Below are positions 30,030 to 33,890 of a stretch of 33,890 bases of DNA, in pieces. The position numbers were made by a program, and so were the translations under genes. Origin of the DNA: Calocera cornea HHB12733 (taxonomy: Eukaryota; Basidiomycota; Dacrymycetes; Dacrymycetales; Dacrymycetaceae); the NCBI GenBank assembly GCA_001632435.1, contig KV424150.1:1-33890 (forward strand), given 5' to 3'. Position 1 is the first letter of the stretch. Each line of letters starts with the position of its first letter. The notes under the pieces were generated by a model. The model had not been told where the DNA came from, made no database searches, and saw nothing but the letters and a program-made list of their open reading frames with translations.

Positions 30030-31430
30030 ATGTCCTCCCTTGCCGCCCTCCCCCGTCACTCGCCGAGTATCGCCACCGACCTTATCCCCATGGTCGCCGT
30101 CGCCGCCAAGCCCACCAGCGGCCTGGACAATACAAGCCATCAGCAGTCCAGGGAGAGGTTGTCGATCCTGAACGTCGACAACAAGGAGAAGGAGAAGAAG
30201 AAGAAGATAGGGGTGGGGCTGAGGGACTCGGGAGAGGATGTTGCTGGGAGGTGGGGCGATGCGCTGCTGTCGCTGGGAATGGCGGAGAAGAGCGCTCTGG
30301 AGCGCGTCTATGAGAAGATCGTGGCTGCGGGAGGTGGGCCTGTGCAGCTGAGCTCGGAGGATGTAAAGGGGTTGGTTGTGGCGCCCGCCATGGTGAGTAC
30401 GTCCCGCTCCACGCGCATACATCTACCTTTGGTAGGTGTTATGGAGTTGTGCGAGTCGCCAGAGCTTTTCGCACACCGCTCACAGAGCTAACCTACTCGC
30501 AGATCAACATCTCGCCCGAGCACACGCGCACGCCTGCCGAGGCCGCACAGGACGAGGACGATGACGACGACGACGAGGAAGGGGAAGAGGAGTGGCATAT
30601 CGCGCCCGTCACCCCGCAGCCCACCGAGGCCCTCCCCTCGCCCGCCTCCCCTGCTCCCCACCCCGGCGTCGTCCTCCCCCAGCCCGCCGCCACCGTCTCC
30701 GAGCTCGACGAGGCCCTCGCGCCCACGGAGGCGAAGATTCTGCGGCGTATCCAGGACGTCAATGAGCTCGTCGCCCGTCGCGACATCAAGCTGGGCGAGC
30801 TCCGCACTGCTATTGACCTTACGGTCGCGACGCCAGATCAGATCGCCAAGGAGGACGCGCGTATGCGCAAAGTCGCCGTTGACATCACCGAGCTCGATGC
30901 GGCGATCAAGGCGGCTGAGCGCCTCATGCACATCGACAAGGGGCGTGCCCTGTTGCAGTACAAGGAGCTCATGCGCTCCTACAACAAGACGTGTAAGGCC
31001 GAGAAGAAGCAGAAGAGCCGCGAGGTCAAGCTGGAGCGCGCCCTGGAGCCCAAGGACAAGCAGCGCGAGGACAATCGCGCCCTCTGGGTGTACCGCAAGC
31101 ACGCCGCGAAGGAGTCGGTGACCGTCCCGGTTGGCAAGGGCTGGGCGGGCACCAAGCGCTTCTGCGGCAAGTGGTGAAAGCCATCGGCGAAGGGTGTCGG
31201 GCTCATCGGTGCGCATTGCATATTCATTTCATTTCGTGAACTCTGCTAATCTGCTTCTAGGACTCGGCCTGCTCCTCAAGGAGACCGGGTTCAAGTACGT
31301 GGACCCGTTCCTCAAGGCCATCGGCGTTGGGGGCCTCCCCAACCAGACGCCGGCGGCGGTGGGCGAGCCTGCTGGTACGGGAGCAGGAGGGGCTGTTGAG
31401 CAGGCCGTGGAGGGGTTGGGAGGCTTGTAG
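30030..31430 (+). CDS. Hypothetical coiled-coil protein, with two compensating frame breaks
   Basis: Exon 1 (30030-30392) begins MSSLAALPRHSP and includes a Lys-rich KEKEKKKK patch and a helical WGDALLSLGMAEKSALERVYEKI. Exon 2 starts at 30503, in phase after a GTGAGT...CGCAG intron, with an Asp/Glu run, a Pro-rich linker and a long charged coiled coil (EAKILRRIQDVNELVARRDIKLG to KCKAEKKQK-like end). The frame stops at 31175-31177, but the next bases encode VVKAIGEG and VGLI in two other frames. These lead into a GT-AG intron and a last exon 31261-31430 (LGLLLKETGFKYVDPFLKAIG). One missing and one extra base in G-runs explain this. No family was recognised; a basidiomycete-specific protein is likely. 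Confidence 0.6.
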
Positions 31431-32089
31431 GCGTGTGGATCGTAAGCGTTCACGCCTGTACTTTCGTTTTCTCATGAATGGATGGACGTGTGGGTCTTTA
31501 CGGCTCACACTACCGCCTTACGCCCAGTAAAATGTGCGAGTCTTCCAACCCCCACAACTCCCTTACGTATCAGGAAAGCCCGTCTTCCCCTTCTGGGTCT
31601 AGCGCGGAAAGGCTAATAGCCCGAGGGTGCCCCGCTTGTCCGGGGCAGGAGAGAATTCTTGCTCCATGACAGACGAGAAAAAAGAAGTTTCATTAATCTA
31701 TTGATTTGATCAGACCTATCCTACATGCAGGACAGGAGAGGAATAGACAATTCAATTGATGACCTGTTCCCATTGTTACTGTAGGACAGGTCATCGGCCT
31801 TAGGGTTTAGGCGGGTAAGCACATACTGTAACTCCCTACCTCGATATGCGATGAGTTGCGCATATTCAACACACCGCGCCATCCTTTCCCACTCTCCTTC
31901 TCTCATTCAGCATTCAGCGGTATCTCGGCACATATTCAGCCAAAACCTGGGCTGAAGATGCGGGTGCGGACAAACAGAATGCCGCAATGGGCCCGGAGCC
32001 ACAGGTGCGTGCGTGCAGCACGGACCACTATGCATGGTGCATATCCGTGATGCCGTCCCAGCGCATCAAACCTATGACAGCCGGCTTAT
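31431..32089. other. Intergenic with a 10-bp perfect inverted repeat
   Basis: No gene was seen. GATGACCTGT (31758-31767) pairs with ACAGGTCATC (31786-31795) across an 18-nt loop. There is no T-run typical of a terminator and the role is unknown. Confidence 0.4.
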
Positions 32090-32540
32090 GAAGAAGATGC
32101 TAAGGCAGAGTCGCCTGCTTTGAAGCCGATAACGAAGCCGATAGCGAAACCCGTAGCGAAGCCACCAGCTTGACGAAGCGTAGGATGAACATGCACCGGG
32201 CTCTTTGAAGTGCTGACAGTTGGACAGTCAAATAAGCCCGACTAAGCCCGAACCGTCTAAATCGGCATCAGTACCCGCGGCTAAGAAGCCGGCAGCAGGT
32301 ACTTCGAAGGCGGAAACGGCGCTCGGATCAAGCAGGCAACATCTTGAAGTACAAGCACACGCCAGAAGCCGAGGAAGCCATCGCCGAGTTCGTTCCAGCA
32401 CCGAGCGTGGAAGGTTACGGAGGTGCGAACTGGAGGTTGAGGTTAGCAGGGAGGAGGTGATGGGAGGCTGGTTTAAGGAGAAAGTGGAGAGTTCCGAATC
32501 GTAAGTGGTCTTCCATTTTCTGGGCAAGGTGTGCCAGCTA
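32090..32540 (+). pseudogene. Fragment resembling XMAP215/Stu2 (TOG-domain microtubule protein)
   Basis: Segments in successive frames read KPITKPIAKPVAKPPA, SASVPAAKKPAAGTSKAE, LKYKHTPEAEEAIAEFVP, GGANWRLRLA, EEVMGGWFKEKVESSES and, after a stop, VVFHFLGK. The order and the NWxLRLA...EEM...W motif match the linker and start of a TOG domain in Stu2/Alp14-type microtubule polymerases. At least three frame breaks or stops interrupt it, and the rest of the TOG domain is not visible, so it cannot be a working gene. The assignment rests on motif memory and is moderate. Confidence 0.48.
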
Positions 32541-32754
32541 TTAATGGAAGATGGTCCGTCATTGAAGAATGCGCGAACAGGACAGGCCGCGCTCGACGAT
32601 ATGGGAGGTCTCCTCGACAAGTACGGCATGTCCATATGCCAGTCTTCCAAGGCTTTCCCTGCGGTGCCAGCATGGCGGCCAATCGAGATGCGAATATTCG
32701 TCAACCCACCTTTTCTGCTATTGGACAAGGCTATGGTCGTATGGGCCAAGGTGG

Positions 32755-33030
32755 TTGGACGTACCTGGGTGCATCTTCACCGATCTCTCTAAGACTCATT
32801 TGCTTGGTGCATCACCTCGCGTGCAGCTCTACGCGCAGATGGCCGGCGCCCTCGTCTCTATCTTCCTGTGTGCAGGCCTGTATGTGGTGTTCACGAAGGC
32901 GTACCGCTGCATCAACGAGCTCACCGCGACGACGGGCTCGTTCCCAGCTCCAGACGTCGGCGCGTGGCGTGCTGTCTCAATCGCCGTCTCTGCCACCAGC
33001 CTGCCGATTGCGCTGAGCTTCGGAGTCCTT
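32755..33030 (+). pseudogene. Fragment of an oligopeptide-transporter (OPT family) gene
   Basis: One frame reads TDLSKTHLLGASPRVQLYAQ, MAGALVSIFLCAGLYVVFTKAY and FPAPDVGAWRAVSIAVSATS. This matches the DLKTGHLLGASPR-like loop and a following membrane helix of OPT-family transporters, which carry small peptides or metal chelates across membranes. Only about 90 residues are present against roughly 700-900 in the family. The similarity stops abruptly near 33030, where an NB-ARC remnant on the other strand begins. Confidence 0.6.
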
Positions 33031-33035
33031 TTGAT

Positions 33036-33530
33036 TGTCTTTGGAGAGCCTCGCCAAGAGCTCCTTCACGTTGCGCCGGTTGTCTGAATCCCATGCAGTC
33101 TCCAGGTTGTCTAAGACCAAGAGGCTGAGGGGCTTGGCCAACAGGCACGTGATGACTGTCATGAGCGCGTCGGAGGCGCGTTGCAGAGCGAGGGCCGCAG
33201 TTAGGGCACAGAGGATGCCCTTTGCTGAATCGACACCTTCGCAGCTGACGAACACGATCGTTCGCGCGTACTGTCGCTGGACGCGGGCGTTGTTCATAAC
33301 GGCAGCACTCCTGGTCCAAGGAAGGGTACGCGAGAGGTGCCGTCCTGGACAAGGAGCTCGACCACGGATTCGACGATATCTTCGCGACTAGAGAGCTTGG
33401 CGGGCTTCGGAGGACTACTGACGAGAGGAAGGTCGGAGGGACTGATATCGAAGGGTATAGCACAGTACACAGCCGGACATGAACAGCCCGTACAATTGGG
33501 CGAGAAGCGTCCCAGCATCTTCACAGACAA
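33036..33530 (-). pseudogene. Fragment of an NB-ARC/STAND NTPase gene, Walker A disrupted
   Basis: The minus strand encodes PPKPAKLSSREDIVESVVELL, VQDGTSRVPFLGPG, then after a frame break AAVMNNARVQRQYARTIVFVSCEG. It continues through CLLAKPLSLLVLDNLETAWDS to NVKELLARLS. This order matches the nucleotide-binding domain of agaricomycete NB-ARC proteins, signal-transduction ATPases often linked to TPRs. LLVLDNLETAWD is the Walker B region. The GxGGxGKT/S loop is missing: after GPG the sequence jumps, losing the Lys that binds phosphate. It ends near 33040 at the junction with the OPT fragment. Confidence 0.65.
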
Positions 33531-33890
33531 TTAGATGATGCACGGGCTTCGGCGAGCACTCATACGCACCTCCAGCCTCATATTATCCAATCACTCGCGA
33601 GTATCAACAGCCTGAGCCACCTGCAAGATAGTCAGTAAGGGAGAGGAGAGGAGAGCGACTGCGTGGGCGCACCGCAAATTCGCGCATCCCAGCATCCAGC
33701 CTCTTGTGCAACCTCCCGCTTGAAAGGGCCTTGGATAATGCCCTCACTAGTTGACCTTCTTCAGGGGGAGCACCGCAGGATACTGTTAAGACCGTTCTAT
33801 ATTGCAAGAGACGTCTAGATACAGCACTAGGAAGGTGGCCGCAGGGAAGGAAGAAGATAGAGAACGAAGGGGACGGAGAATGACAGAAAA
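33531..33890. other. Right edge, no recognised gene
   Basis: The minus strand may hold upstream exons of the NB-ARC remnant (a short open frame at 33604-33807), but no motif was recognised. Confidence 0.3.

Noticed and set aside
31758..31795. Inverted repeat containing GATGACCTGT as a sixth copy of the transposon palindrome
   Set aside because: It shares only TGACCT with the core and has an 18-nt loop in place of the 2-nt centre, so it is not the same site.

Overview
The window looks like nuclear DNA of a filamentous basidiomycete, probably an agaricomycete. The evidence is many short GT-AG introns (about 43-60 nt), a Tnp2-type (CACTA/EnSpm superfamily) transposase of the kind common in Agaricomycetes, and eukaryotic genes such as ATG8, RPN6, ALG10 and an NB-ARC protein. 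No rRNA, tRNA or CRISPR array was seen. Intron boundaries were inferred by eye from splice signals and codon phase, so exon ends are predictions.

Layout. (1) 1-6.04 kb: poorly recognisable host DNA. It holds a small spliced gene with a probable frameshift (1992-2692), a diverged tandem duplication of an exon-intron module (3442-3925) and a multi-pass membrane protein gene (3743-5522). (2) About 6.05-15.84 kb: one DNA transposon with ends that fold into hairpins. It carries a spliced Tnp2-like transposase on + (952 aa predicted), two large accessory genes on - (382 and 822 aa predicted), a small membrane protein gene on - (120 aa) and a captured 5' fragment of a host HSP70 gene. It also has five palindromes that share an 18-20 bp core, GACCTCCGnnCGGAGGTC or a close variant. 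The arms outside the core are locally self-complementary but differ from palindrome to palindrome. (3) 15.84-25.2 kb: host DNA with a complete five-exon, divergent ATG8 gene (-), several hypothetical genes and long stretches without recognisable coding sequence. (4) 25.3-33.9 kb: a minisatellite, then a run of damaged remnants of conserved genes: the ALG10 C-terminus, RPN6, an XMAP215/Stu2-like fragment, an oligopeptide-transporter fragment and an NB-ARC fragment. Among them is one long hypothetical gene with two compensating single-base frame breaks.

The most interesting structure is the set of core-sharing, arm-unrelated palindromes, confined to the transposon. I infer that the core is a binding or cleavage site for an element-encoded protein, and that the arms arose by local inverted duplication or hairpin repair. 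The second point is capture of HSP70 coding sequence directly behind one such palindrome. The right third looks like a gene graveyard. Unpolished sequence (indels in G/C runs) could explain some of its frame breaks, but not its internal deletions and junctions.
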